This document shows, piece by piece, positions 1 to 11,862 of a stretch of 64,000 nucleotides of DNA. The position numbers and the translations under genes are program-made. This DNA comes from Piezodorus guildinii (taxonomy: Eukaryota > Arthropoda > Insecta > Hemiptera > Pentatomidae), in NCBI GenBank assembly GCA_023052935.1, contig CM041292.1:170506900-170570899 (forward strand), in the 5' to 3' direction. Below the pieces are notes generated by a model, which saw nothing but the letters and a program-made list of their open reading frames with translations, was not told the origin of the DNA and did not search any database. The stretch's first letter is position 1. The number at the start of each line of letters is the position of its first letter.

Positions 1-194
1 TCCTCTATTTTAGCAACTTAAGTACGATTTTGTACATTTTTTTTTTTTAAATCTATAAATTTATAATATCTAAAATGACTTCAGTATATAACCTGTACAA
101 TCACCATAACCTCCCTAATCCACAAGATTACAAATAATATTTGTGCATAGGTTTATGCGCTTATAGTATCTTTCTATTAAATTACCCGACTTAC

Positions 195-265
195 TTTATT
201 GCATATTAACTTTTCTAAAATCTTGCGCTTTCCAACGGTATATAATACGTCTATATTGCTGCTTA
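195..265 (+). repeat. family A repeat, internal fragment
   Basis: Short stretch containing 'gctttccaacggtatata', a block shared with the interior of the family A copies at 31560 and 36870. No family A ends are present, so this is only a remnant. Confidence 0.4.
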
Positions 266-294
266 TATAAAGTATTGTTGTAGGTGATTCACTA

Positions 295-427
295 TTGTAT
301 CAATGGGATATGAAGAAGTATACAATGCCGTGTCATCGGCGTAAAAGAACCTCATCACAGACGGCTCTGTAGATAGGAAATGAACAAATTAAATAGTATT
401 GGAGATAGGCAAGAGCCTTGGGACCCG
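295..427 (-). pseudogene. LINE reverse transcriptase relic (YADD region)
   Basis: On the minus strand this piece reads FFYADDTALYTSS, which contains the YADD catalytic box of a non-LTR reverse transcriptase. About 85 bases upstream is a degraded VPQGS-like block (reads VPRLL now). The spacing fits the two boxes in the intact jockey ORF2 of this window, where they are about 30 residues apart. A stop codon lies between the boxes and neither end of an element is visible, so it is an old fragment. Confidence 0.65.
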
Positions 428-1360
428 AGCAGCGTTATAAATTTATATGATGAATTTCTAAAAGATTCTTTTATCAACAAAGGGAATCGGCAAGAAATCC
501 AAGGTCGTAAAGAATTTACAAACATAGGACATTTCTGGTTTTCATATTAAAACATTTCTTATCTTATATAACTTTGGCCTGACAAATTTACAAAATTTGG
601 CCACACTTTAGGTAAGTTATTAGCCTTACAGATCAAAACAGTTTTCAAATAAATCGAACTTTCTCTACAACCTTATTCTTCCAAAAATAAATCATATTGA
701 TCTAATCTGACTTATTTATTAATTATCTTTAAATGATAGTATGGACATGGTGCCGAACCAACATATTATTTTATTAGAAAACAGTAAAAAATTAAATAGC
801 TAATATATTTAGTCTAATGAAAACATATTTGTTTACACTATCCTATTTTTTATATATCTCAGCATAAAAAAATATTTACAATTTAAAAATTTAAATAGTA
901 AATATTCTCGAAGGAATGTATCCAATCTATCCAATTTTTTTTTCGTATATCTAGAATGTATTTCAGTATTTTATCATCATTGAAATCGAAAAATATCGAT
1001 CTACTGTGGATCCTCTTAACTAATATCCCAGAAGTTAATCGGACGGCTGAAAAGTTTTTTTGTTAGCATCGAAGATTATTTCTCTTAATTAAAAAGAACA
1101 ACAAATTATATCCAATAAAAAATCCTATGAATAACTCATGATAAAACATCTTTTAAGGAGTGGTAAAGAAAGAATTCCACTTTTGAGTATAAACACATTT
1201 TTACCGATATTATATAATTTGGTTAGGGCTTACTAATAAAACGTTGTAAGAATTATGAAAAATAGGATGTGTTTATACCTTAATTGTTTTTGGCTCTAAT
1301 GTAGTCCTCCAATTTAGTACAAAACGCAACACATATACAATATAAGTTAATACGGCATTT
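428..1360. other. unassigned AT-rich sequence
   Basis: No open frame of note, no recognisable element ends and no clear similarity to the repeat families named elsewhere in this window. Confidence 0.5.
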
Positions 1361-1569
1361 TTCGTCTTTGATGCCAACCATCTGCATATTTTGTTATTTT
1401 CTCGATTTAAAATATATGAAGTTGAAAATTAAAATGAATGGAAAAAATAATGTATTTATTGGCTTTAAGTCCAAAAGTATATGTCGACGATATGCTGAAA
1501 CCTACTTCAGAAGAAGTAATATATCTGGGACTTTATTTATACATAATACTGATATGAAGGACTCACTTA

Positions 1570-1895
1570 TAAGAAAACAGTTGACAAAACGATTTGGACT
1601 ATTATCCAGGCTACTTCACAAACGATCATAATTATCCTTGAACACCAAAATTAACATATATAAAGAGATTATCTAACCCTTATGGACAGATAGAGCTATG
1701 TGGCTCTACAAACACCAAAGAATTCAGTCTTTCCAATCCAAAGTTTTACGAAAAAAAACGTGGTTGCACCATTTTATGTGACAAAAGAACTACTCCACAA
1801 AGACTTGGACATTCTCACAGTTTCAGATATGCTACAGAATATTGTAAACATTTCCACGACAGATTAACTTACAACATGAATCTATCCGTACAAAC
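1570..1895 (+). pseudogene. jockey-type LINE ORF2 C-terminal relic
   Basis: The plus strand reads LTKRFGLLSRLLHKRS, then in other frames a region like GLELWGTAKF..IQSFQSKVLR and a 'HKDL' block. This is the same order as the C-terminal 130 residues of the intact ORF2 at 27107-29791. Frameshifts and stops separate the blocks. It belongs to a related but different jockey subfamily that recurs at 37.8, 38.4 and 62.2 kb. Dead fragment; the 5' boundary is not resolved. Confidence 0.7.
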
Positions 1896-2559
1896 TGCTT
1901 GTAATTTTTTTTATTTAATTTTTATTGGAGATAACAAATTAGGTAATTGAGAGTATTTAAATAATAAGTTTAAAATATGGTAAAAGTATATACATATATG
2001 AGCCCGAAGTATCATGATTTAAATTTACATCAACGACAAAACACTTGCCCACCATTTTTTTTTTCGGCGACGATCAAATTCCTCAGACTAACTCTGTATA
2101 TTCGATTGAAGGTTGACTTGGGGCTCGCATGTCAAGATGAAAAGAAAGACTCTCAACCAGAGAATAAAAGTACTATACTCACTTCCACTTAAATGATCCA
2201 TCGTACATCTCAGATATATTTTCATTTAAATCCTCTGCCCACTCCTGCAACACTCTTCCCTACCTTCGGACCTGTATATAACGCCTCATCGAATCGAAGC
2301 TTTCGACTGATTTTTCCTGATCCGATTCTCGTCCGTATGGTATTCTATTCATCCTTATATCCGTCACTCCAATACTCTCCCGATCTTTAAATCCAGTTTT
2401 TTTAAACACTTTCTGTCTATCCAATTCTCAAATAATCCCAGTTAATTTGCAAATTTCAATAAAAATCAGTAAATTGAGCAGAGAAAAACAATTATTTATT
2501 ATATTTTATTTTGCATCGTATTTAAACATTTATGTATTTCATAAGCATTGTGCATTTAT

Positions 2560-2816
2560 TTTAATTAACCCTGTATATATGAATATATATATATATTTTT
2601 TTTGTCTAGTTTGTTTTATTTGTTTTTCTAAATTATTATTATTAGAAGCTACCTGTTAATCCATTACTATTATTCATTTTCTTTGTTATATCTTTTTGTT
2701 TTTTGTTAGTGTTCTTACTCTAAGATACTGAAGTTTCAATTTAATTTTTCTGTAATATTATTCTGATGGGGCTTGTCCCAGAATAAATAAAGAATTTATT
2801 ATTATTATTAAATCGT
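2560..2816 (+). mobile_element. probable LINE or SINE 3' end with (ATT)n tail
   Basis: Ends with a short hairpin (GGGGCTTGTCCC, 2768-2779), then AATAAATAAAG and a run of ATT units. This terminal layout is common in retroposons that end in short tandem repeats. No coding part is recognised upstream and no target duplication was found, so the class is inferred. Confidence 0.4.
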
Positions 2817-3695
2817 AAAACTAAAAAATAGACAGAAACTGAATAGACTTATATACATATCTACTTAAACCCATACGGAATTACACTTCACAAATTAAGG
2901 CTCAGCAAATACACTCACATTCAATAACTGAAATCATTTCAATAAAAAAATTCAAGACTCATAATGACAGCTCTTTGGTACGTAAACAACAAAACCCTAC
3001 ATGCGGACTTACAACAACCAACAGTTGGCCAACATATACGAACTCTCTATTCTCGTCTCACAGTAAACGACAATAGAATTATAAAATACATATCAATTGC
3101 TGAAATGCCTGCTAGAAGAAGGCTATAGAAAACCTGAATAAGAGACCTCTGCTATGTTAAGGCCTAGGAAGTGGTGCTGCTGGGCACTTTCCTTCCCCAT
3201 GTTCCATGTCTGCTGCTTATTTTTATACAGCACATTTGCTTATTTTCTGATAGTTCGTGACAGGTGCGAATGGAGAAATATGAAGAGAGAAAATTTACAT
3301 CACAATAATATATAAATGTTTCCTGTGAAGAGCTCCCTCCATGTGATTGTTGTATCTGAGTCTGCAAAAATGTTTGTTGTTAACAGTTACTTCGTGTTGT
3401 TTTATCTCTTGGAAGGAAGATAGGGGATAAAATAGAATAAAAAACGTTGAAGATTGTGTTTTAATTTTGTAAAAGGTTTCCTTAAGAATCAATACGGAGC
3501 AAGGGGAGCCGGATCGGGAGCTCATTTATTCAAAAAGTAAGAACGGCGCGGGAAAAAGCTTCCTAAGCTGAGATTTTAGTGGTCTGCGCTAGGTATTCTT
3601 CCCGGAGAATGCTTTTTTCATTCCATGATTACTGAATGAAAGTATCTCCTCCCTTCTTTATCATCAGCTTCAAGAGTCCTCAGTTACAGCTCAAG
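2817..3695. other. unassigned sequence
   Basis: Several overlapping short frames on the minus strand (3164-3525) resemble nothing I recognise and lack coding signs. No element ends seen. Confidence 0.4.
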
Positions 3696-4112
3696 GTTTT
3701 TTTTTAGAAATGTTTATTATTATCCGTTTTATTGAAAATTTTTAATTCAAACAACCATCTTAATTAATATGTATCATTTCTTAATATTTTTAAGATTAGT
3801 GTTAAAATACGGTATTTTTTATTAATAATCCTTCTTCGATGGTAGGTTACCGATATACCCAATCAAAACAACAACCTGTAGTAGAGATAAATACAAAGTT
3901 GGGAAATAGATAAACATCATACAAATAAACTTAAATATATACAATCTGCTAAGGAGATCCCAGTCTGGGCCTCCAGCCGAATCCAAGAGATCCCAACGCC
4001 TCTCTCTCAGCCGCATCACTGGTGTAAGCCAGTGGAGCCTGAGTTAGGGCGCAATAGCCACAAACATACAGTACATGAGTGGAGGATATGGCCAGTGTCA
4101 GAACTCCAGTAA
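3696..4112 (-). mobile_element. probable jockey-family 3' UTR fragment
   Basis: A poly(T) run opens the block on the plus strand. Bases 4058-4112 resemble the 3' UTR of the full-length jockey element at 27051-27105 (shared pattern 'gagtggag..t.gccagtg..agaactcca'). The middle is divergent. Read as the 3' end of a related, decayed minus-strand copy. Confidence 0.35.
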
Positions 4113-5050
4113 TTGTATTTATTAAGTATAATTTTATTGTAAATTATCGCAATTGTACAAATGAGTTGATGTACAGTTTTAATTGTAAAATGGGTATTCT
4201 AAATTTTGAAATATTGGTAAACAAATAATCTTTGGTTCATATTATATACAATTTTGGTTATAACGTCCCTACAGGTTACGTGAAATGTAATTAAACATGT
4301 TATGTATATTTGGCTAATTAAATCGTAAATTGTAATTATATAGCTAATGTTTGGAAATATGATCCCATGTAGATAATTAATTAAACGAGCATTGCTATGT
4401 TTATTCATTTCATTTCATTTCTCTGAGATAAACATTATACTTATTCTTTAACGAAGGATGATTTTTGCATAAGATTAAATTTTATTATCAAATATATTTT
4501 GGAAAAACTAATTCTTAATCTTGTTCAAAATCAAGTTAGTTTTTTATTTATTTATTTTTTATTCCATTTTAAATTTTCGATTATTTATATATGTCACATC
4601 GATTGCTTATACCATTATAAGTTGGAATCATATTTTTCTAATGTTTACCTCTTCACAATTTTATACTACTTCGTGTGCTCAAAAAAATTAGCAATACTTT
4701 TTTTTTTAGCTTAGTTAATTTCCACATTATTATATATTAGGTAGATACTTCCAAATTCCCTATTTTAATATGACTGGTAAAAACAACAAGTATTGATAAA
4801 AAGAGTCTTAATTGGAATGGGGAGAACCAAAGTCCAATAATATTTTTTGGAAAGAAGGATATGTGTGTTTCTATCATGTGCTGTATATTTAGGCTGAAAG
4901 TCGCACTTTAAAAGAATCAAATTTGAGATTTACAATCTACTCACATTATTTATTATTTAATTAACGAAAAAAAGCCTTGAAAAGCATAACGCATTACAAC
5001 ATATGATGGATATTTTCTCTTTTGTTTGGACAAAAACAAAGAGCTTGGAT
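4113..5050. other. unassigned AT-rich sequence
   Basis: Only chance frames of about 70 codons. Bases 4840-5050 may be a decayed extension of the family A copy that follows, but the match is weak. Confidence 0.4.
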
Positions 5051-5055
5051 AATAA

Positions 5056-5206
5056 ATTTTTTTAATAAAACACATGTTGTAATAGAAATTCAATTTAATT
5101 AATTCTTTAATAGTTCCACGTATTTATCTCTAACTGTATTTGAAAATTTTTCATTGATTTTAAAAGGGAAGGTAAGTGAAAGTCGTGTGTTGCCCGCACC
5201 AGATTT
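5056..5206 (-). repeat. family A repeat, head fragment
   Basis: The minus strand starts with the family A head (TCTGGTGCGGGCAACACACG, then ACTTTCACTTACCT) and continues about 150 bases before similarity fades. Family A is described under the near-complete copy at 36606-37537. Confidence 0.75.
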
Positions 5207-5275
5207 TTAATTATTTGACCTTACATTTTAATGGGTTGGAATAATATTTGTTCATTTTCTATGTTTTGGTTACTT

Positions 5276-5523
5276 TTTTATTAATTTAACGTGACTTCAT
5301 GATACTGTGGCAAATCGGACTGTGCTATCCAGGTTTAAGTAGAATAATATATATCAACAATATTATGAAACTTAAGCGATACCTTTGCTTGGGAATCACA
5401 TTTTAGTACTCCGAAGGAGCATAAGCAGAATTTTTCACTAGCTTGAAAAACCTACAGCCAGTTTGAGCGTGACCTTTAGTATAAAAGGTGTTGTGCTAGC
5501 CACACACCACAAGTGACCCTTAT
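5276..5523 (-). mobile_element. tRNA-derived SINE (SINE family 1), full length
   Basis: A 248-bp insert flanked by a perfect 12-bp duplication, TTTTGGTTACTT, at 5264-5275 and 5524-5535. On the minus strand it opens with GGGTCACTTGTGG and a tRNA-like box A region (GTGGCTAGCACAACACC). The 3' part ends 'agtcacgttaaattaa' before an A-rich tail, here a T-rich run next to the left duplication. Related copies lie at 17484, 31975, 41871 and 61335. The duplication and tail show retroposition; the tRNA origin is inferred from the box-like motifs. Confidence 0.8.
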
Positions 5524-5710
5524 TTTTGGTTACTTACTATAAAAATATATCTTATAATAGCTGGATAGTAAATATGTTTAGATCGGTTGATGATGTTTCC
5601 ATTTAATTGGCATTTTTTAATTAATATTAGATACTAATAATCGTATTATTACTGTTTGGTTATTTCGATTCTGAAACTTCCTTTTAATTATTTTATTTAT
5701 TTTTTCTCTT

Positions 5711-6236
5711 ACAGTTTTTTTTTTTTGCTTATTGAGTGATATTAAAATCTGTCCTAATTAGGACCTTTATAATAGTGATCAAGTACAACATTCATACAAC
5801 ATATACAAAACAATAATAATAAATATGATATAATATATATAAAGAATAAAGAATAAATAGAAATGTGTACAAACTCTAGAAGTCACTCATATCTATATAC
5901 GATCTTCAAACATACAGCCCTTAAGTGGAGAATCTTGCCAGTGCTAGAACTCCAATATACATGTTTGCAAGAGGATCGCGGGGCCACTGCCGTTTTAACC
6001 TTCTAGGAGGATGGTAAGGATGTGTGGAGCTGGACAGGGATTGAACTAGAGGATTGTTGTGAAGGATAAGGTTCTGATGGAATTTCAGAATTTTGATGGG
6101 ATAAGTCTAAAATAAATGGAATTTTGAGGTCGTGGTGCAGGGTACTGTTGGTAACGTAATAAGGAGCATTAACTATTGTTCGAAGGACCCTGGATTGGAA
6201 AGATTGGATACGTTTGATGTAAGAATGTTTAGCTGA
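5711..6236 (-). mobile_element. 5'-truncated jockey LINE copy
   Basis: A poly(T) run near 5715 is followed by sequence that tracks the 3' UTR and the last part of ORF2 of the full-length element at 26828-31429, for example the shared 'cttctaggaggatggtaagg' at 6001. Similarity stops abruptly at about 6236, matching position ~27383 of the full element, so the copy is truncated at its 5' end. By eye it differs from the full element at roughly one base in eight or nine. A clear target duplication was not found. Confidence 0.85.
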
Positions 6237-7180
6237 TTATTAAATTTAAATATCTTATGCGCTTGTGTTAAAAAAGTTCAGATTCCTTTTCCTTCTTGAT
6301 TATCTGTTGCTATAACGACTCATGGTTCTGCTTCAGTGATTCGACAACTTTAAAATAGCGATTTTTATTTATTGATTCTTTTTGGGAATATTATATTGTA
6401 ATGATTTGAATGTATTTTATCGATAGCATGTTCAGCTATGTTTATATCTGGGTCAGCTGCTTATGTATAGTATGACTAGAAAAAGACTATTTAGCTAAAT
6501 GTTTTTTAAAAATTATACATCGGATTTACTACAAATCACTACATACACATTCAAAGCTGGATTCTATTCCCTATTATTGTCATATCTAAGATGAAAAATT
6601 CGATCTACAATGAGGTCAGCGGCAATAATCATCCTGAAATAAAACGTCTGACCAAATAACAAACAAAGAGAATCAACAATCAATCAAGAAGGCTCCGATG
6701 GTTTGGGGCTGAGGGGGTATCGACTGGCCCTGGGCAACACCTCATCAGCACCCTCTCTCAGCACTACTGTCAACTAGTCCTTGCGAGCTCTGTCATGTCA
6801 ACTATCGTTGTGTAGCTGTTTTATACAAGATTCTACTCGCATGAACACCGAACTCTTAGAGCCGCGCTACACGGCGAGAGAAGGAGAAAGTATAATATGA
6901 AAATGTGTAATGGTTTCATGTGATTTCGGCAATATTGAATTATCATACACTTTCACGCACTTTCAAGGTATTAAAATAAATATGGGTCCGTCCATTCGAA
7001 ATCGTCCAATTTCATTTGCCGTTTGACATTTTTGATTTTAGTGATTTTTTATTCTTTCATGAACATAAAACCATAAATAAAACCAATTTCTTGCCAAAAC
7101 TTTAAGTATTTCAGCTTTAAGTCAGCTTCACCGTCGAAAACATGTGATGGTAAAATCTTTCTAATTCCTGTAATTTTTGA
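6237..7180. other. unassigned sequence
   Basis: Bases 6590-6880 are somewhat richer in GC than their surroundings, but no coding frame, repeat match or element end was recognised. Confidence 0.4.
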
Positions 7181-7239
7181 GATATCAAATTAAAACAAAA
7201 ACTAACAATGAGAAAAAATATGCTTTGTATTTTTCGCCG

Positions 7240-8000
7240 CCCACAACTCATTACCTAAATGATGAAGAAAGTTGGTTGAAAAAATTCTCGAAAAAAAATA
7301 AAAAAAAACTAGATTTTTAACGAGATAAAAGTATATAAAGGAGGAGAGTCTCACTTTTAATTGTTTTTTTCTTATATAGCTTAGTCATAGTCCTACTCGC
7401 TGTAAAAATTACGATCTTGAGAACAAAGTCCTTTTTTCTATATGAATTTTCAAAATTGGCAACAATTCATTTTTCGCGATGTTTAAAGTAAAATATCTCT
7501 AAAGAGAATGAGAAAAAAATCATGAAACAAATACAGACTACCTATCTTCACGATGTGTTCAAGTGATATAAATTTGATTTTTGAAATTTTTGAAAGTTGA
7601 TTCCGATGTTATAAAATTCTCTTAACTGTTAAAATAACGTTTTCTTTAGAAAATATTAATTCCGGTAGTTTTGCATATTTACGAACCAAACAAAACCTAG
7701 AATGATGATGAGAATATTTTATATAATTTAGGTTTTTACAACACATTACTTAAGTAGCCAAGAAATTGGTTAAAAAAAATCACGAAAAATTACATCGACT
7801 GAAACCTTTGGCGCGCTATGATAAGGGAGGTTAGAAATGATTTTCAGGCTTTATCATTTTTTCTTATATACCCTTATCATTGCATTACTTTTTTTAGAAC
7901 TTTTGTTCGTGTAAGCTATATTCTATATTTTTTTCAATATAAATTTTCAAAGAAGGATTATTTTCCAGCTCAGTGATTTCTATAGTAAAATATCTCAAAA
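7240..8000. repeat. degenerate tandem duplication, period about 500 bp
   Basis: Three blocks occur twice in the same order. 'cattacctaaatga..gaaagttggttgaaaaaa' near 7250 matches 'cattacttaag..aagaaattggttaaaaaaa' near 7745. 'cttatatagcttagtcat' near 7370 matches 'cttatatacccttatcat' near 7862. 'aaagtaaaatatctc' near 7485 matches 'atagtaaaatatctc' near 7982. The units are strongly diverged and no element ends were found. Confidence 0.5.
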
Positions 8001-8199
8001 AGGACAAATGATAAAACTAAAACAGATCATGCCTCTATGCGCTAAGTACTACAGGATAAAATGTAGTTGCCGAGACTCAACTGGTTCTAGTGTTATTAAT
8101 TTGGTTTGTCTTATCACGAAAATCAAAAATGTCGAGCACAAGGTCTGGACGATTTCGAATGGATTGACTCATATACAATTACAGCATTTTCAATAAAAC

Positions 8200-8984
8200 T
8201 TCATATTTTTTTTTTTTAAATTGTTGTTATAAATAACGTTAAAATTCCACCGGATTGTCGATTCCACCCGCGCAAGAATACGCCGTGTTTTTTCAAGCAG
8301 ATCAGGGTCGACATGGATTCAGAAGGACTGAAGGATTGAGACTGTCATATTCTGACAAACCTATAGAAAGTCACTGAACGATATAAAATGCACTCGTGAA
8401 CAAAGAAAATATATTTTACTGTCGATAAAAATGAAGAGGGTGTTATTGACTTAAAATTAAATTTTAACTTAATTCGAAGATAAAAATATATGCCTAGAAA
8501 TGCCAAGAATATCGTGCCGTTTTAGTAGTACACTATAGTGGGAATGACAAATTTTGTACATAGTAAATTCGGAATGAAAAACGGGACATTGACGAAAATT
8601 ACCCTTAGTGAAAATAAATGGTTTAGTTAAAGCTGGTAATGACTTCTGAAAAGGATCTTAATCTGAAAAGGATCAATTAGCTTTTCGTTGTCTTCATAGT
8701 CATTTAGTTTTAACCATTCAGTATTTGACACCGTAACGGAAAGTGGCTGGCTGTAAATTTGTGTTTTGCTATGATACACTTCTTAGGTATTCTATATGAG
8801 AATAGATTTTTAAATCTTATAATGAATTTCTATCTAAATAAAAAATGATGGCAAGGATAATTTTATAGTGAATTTTAATAATTTAATAGTGAAAAAATTT
8901 ATTGTGCAAAAAAAATTTCGGTTTTTTATCAGGGCTTGAAGTTAGGAAGCGACTGTCCAGTGAGTTTTCATTAATGTGTATATA
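8200..8984. other. unassigned AT-rich sequence
   Basis: No frames or repeats of note. The last ~20 bases may be the tail end of the family A copy that resumes after the mariner element. Confidence 0.4.
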
Positions 8985-9929
8985 TTAGGTCGTGTCACAT
9001 GAAATGTCCGTTTTCAAGGTAAAGGATTTTAATTAAAAATACGATATGAAAACAAGATAATTTTATTCGAAGTATTTACCTTATTTTTCTACACATTTTT
9101 CCCAACGTGACACCAACTTTTTTATCCCCGAACTGAAAAACTCTGAGCTTTGAAGTGAAACAAAATCTGAAAACGCACTTTTCACTTGATCATCATTTTC
9201 AAAAAGTTTTCCTTTGACGAAGTTGTCTAAATTCCTGAACAGGTGGTAATCTGTTGGAGACAAGTCGGTAGAATATGGTGGGTGCGGAAGAACTTCGTAG
9301 CCCACTTCTTTCAATTTTTGCACGGTATGTTTTGAAACAAGGGGTCTTGCTGCCGCTCAGTGTGATCATGACGTGCCCATGTATCGAGCTTTTTTACTTT
9401 CCCAATAAACTTCAAATGTCTGGAAACGGTAGATGCACTTGCACTTAGTTGTGCTAAGAATCCTTTAACTGTTTGGTAGGGGTTTCCTTCTACTGTATGT
9501 TTGAGGACATCATTGTCTATTACGGATGGAGGTCCTTGTCAGAGCAAGTTTTTAAAGTCAGTATCTCCAGCTGAAAACTTAGCAAACCAACGGCGAATGG
9601 TCCGTTCATTAACACTCTCTTCCCCAAACGCCTTGCAAATATTTCTAGCGGCCTCAGCTGCTGAATGGCCGAGTTTAAACTCTTACAAAAATATTACTGG
9701 AAAATCGCTTGTTTCCGTGTTCATATTTGGAGGTATACTAAAAAGTGGGGAATTGATTGGTATGCTAATGTTTATAATACAAAGGTAGAGGATTAGTAAC
9801 TGTTTACTTTAAATATGTAAGCATTCGGAAGAAAACAACAGAGATCTGCAAAATCCTTTATGTATTTCAGAAACTATAACAGTTCAATTTCAGAAACTAA
9901 AAACGGACATTTCAATTGAAACAACCCAA
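8985..9929 (-). mobile_element. internally deleted mariner element
   Basis: 945-bp element bounded by imperfect inverted repeats of about 30 bp (TTAGGTCGTGTCACATGAAA at the left; TTGGGTTGTTTCAATTGAAA on the opposite strand at the right; 25 of 30 positions agree) and flanked by TA at 8983-8984 and 9930-9931, as expected for mariner. Full-length mariners are about 1.3 kb, so roughly a quarter is missing. The flanks look like the two sides of one family A copy, suggesting insertion into it. Confidence 0.88.
9075..9760 (-). pseudogene. mariner transposase remnant, catalytic centre deleted
   Basis: The minus strand reads first an N-terminal DNA-binding part: HSAAEAARNICKAFGEESVN, then ERTIRRWFAKFSAG, then STVSRHLKFIGKVKKLD. 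These are the paired helix-turn-helix and linker of mariner transposases. It then jumps to the C-terminal end, LPHPPYSTDLSPTDYHLFRN and a SRWEKCVE block. The HPPYSTDLSPTDYHLF stretch carries the third acidic residue of the D,D34D triad. The region with the first two aspartates (roughly 130 residues) is absent, and stops or frameshifts interrupt the rest. It cannot make an active transposase. The family assignment is secure; the deletion junction near 9340-9360 is inferred from where the two blocks meet. Confidence 0.88.
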
Positions 9930-9932
9930 TAT

Positions 9933-10328
9933 ATGTATATATAGTAAGAGGAAGTATCGTGAAAATTTTTGTATTCCAGTTTTCAAAGAGTAGCTCTATC
10001 AACTATAAATTGTATACAACTGAAATTTAATATTTTAGAATATACCTTAAATGTCATAGCAACTTTATAAAGTAAATCGGGAAACTTTAACCTTTTTACG
10101 ATTTTTCCAAAACGATTCTGATTAAACTTACTAAATCGATGTGAAATTTATCGGGCTTTAATATTAATTTAGGTTCAATTCTGATTGAAATAGTCAAATA
10201 GATTTTTTGATGAAACTCGTATTTCTATCTTATCTCGATGTAATTCTTTAACCTTTGTCCACCTCAAAATTAAATTGATTTTAACAACTGAGGTAAGTGA
10301 AAATAGTGTTTTGTGCACACCAAATTAA
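9933..10328 (-). repeat. family A repeat, internally deleted
   Basis: Carries both ends of family A: 'tagtaagaggaagtatcgtg' at the left and 'gaggtaagtgaaaatagtgt' at the right. The blocks between are shortened to under 400 bp. The mariner at 8985-9929 separates it from a possible few bases of its own tail. Confidence 0.65.
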
Positions 10329-10329
10329 A

Positions 10330-11590
10330 AAAAAAACATTATTGTGACCGCCACCCAAACATTCTATACCTGTATGATAAACACTCGGTCAACAATTTAA
10401 TACTCTGCATTTCTATCAAACTATGCTCAAATAATAAAGTATCTTCCATCATTACTCTGATATTAAACTTGTGTGATATTGTATTAAAGAAACGTCCAAT
10501 TATAAAATTAAGCGATAAAATATCCTCTTTTTTATTAGTTAATCTAACAATTAACTAAACAATAAGAATGTTCAAGAAAATGCTAATAATTTTTAGTGGA
10601 AATGTTAGCTCTGGTTCTTATTTACTTGCTGCGTGCTGAGAATAGCCTTGTGAAACCTTTGCTTTCGCCCTCCTACAAGCATATCAGAGACCTTTATAAA
10701 GTCTATTTCAATAGATACCTCAGAATCCATGGATCTTGTAGTTCGTTGATTTGGAATAATTTCATGAGGGTTGTAGTAATCCCTCAAGTCCTCAGATATA
10801 TGGATTAGGGCATTATGTTTCTGCAAAAAACACCTTGCTGTTGTGACAATAACAAATAAAAATCAATTTTGAAGCGTATCTTCTGTATTTAGTCCGCAGT
10901 GAGTGTAACATATAAGCATATTGTAGATAATTAAAATCTTGCTAGCTAAGAAATATAAAATTTATTTTTTACATTAAAAATTTCTTTTTTTTTCAACGAT
11001 ACTCTTGTTAAGTATCCAAATACATAATAATAAATTATAAACAAATAACCACAATATTCTTTCTAATTTTTTATTTTGTTTGTCTCTACCCTGATGGGTC
11101 ATTGGCAACTAACGCTTATTAGAAATAATTTCTTTTACATTGTTTACTACTTTTACAACATTGTATTCATTATCGTCTAAGACATCTTTTAGATTTCCTA
11201 CCAATTTTATTTTTCGCCTCATTGTTCAAATATTTTATACTGTTTTTGAAACGTTACCACAATATTCACAGATGGATGCATCCAGATTTCTGAGAAGGTA
11301 ACCATGGGTACATCCAATAAGAATACGGCATAATATGATTTCCTCTTTTCTATAAAACTCGTACTGATGGTCCATTTTTTGGTACCTTGCTTCATAACGA
11401 ACAGTTTAGATTGGCTTCTTGTCCACACCGTTTCTGAGTTCCTGAAGAGATTTTTCTTAATTGGTCTCGAAAAATCTTCTTTTCAGATATGTCACCTTGT
11501 CGGGCCAAACGACAAATATGACAATTATCCAGATTTAATGAATCACACACAATGAAGATATTTATATACTACTTTTATTGTGAAAATAAT
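10330..11590. other. unassigned; chance frames only
   Basis: Open frames of 70-80 codons occur on both strands at 10596-10826 and 11219-11428. None resembles a family I know, and opposite frames are equally open, so I do not call genes. Confidence 0.4.
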
Positions 11591-11599
11591 ACATCTTCT

Positions 11600-11862
11600 G
11601 AATACATATATACTGAGTGTTGTTGGTTACTTCATGGGTACACCCAGGTCTCCTTCTATAAATTTGACACAAGCAATTCAACAACAAGAGTAATTGCGGG
11701 ATTTGAGGATACGGGGGTAGATATAGCTAGGGATTGTAGGGGGATGATGAGGCGGCCAAAGGAAGTATGGTGGGTAATGCAGGATAAGTGCCCTAAGCAC
11801 AGGTGAGGATTCTTTGTCGGCACTGGCCTAGTCCTAGGTAGCTGGTTTAAACTTATCGGAGA
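11600..11862 (-). repeat. dispersed repeat B, copy 1
   Basis: The reverse complement matches 32490-32745 over about 250 bp, with shared blocks such as 'cctcacctgt.cttagggca' and 'ccctacaatccct.gctatatctaccc'. A frame on its plus strand is probably fortuitous. No ends, tail or coding identity recognised. Confidence 0.6.
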
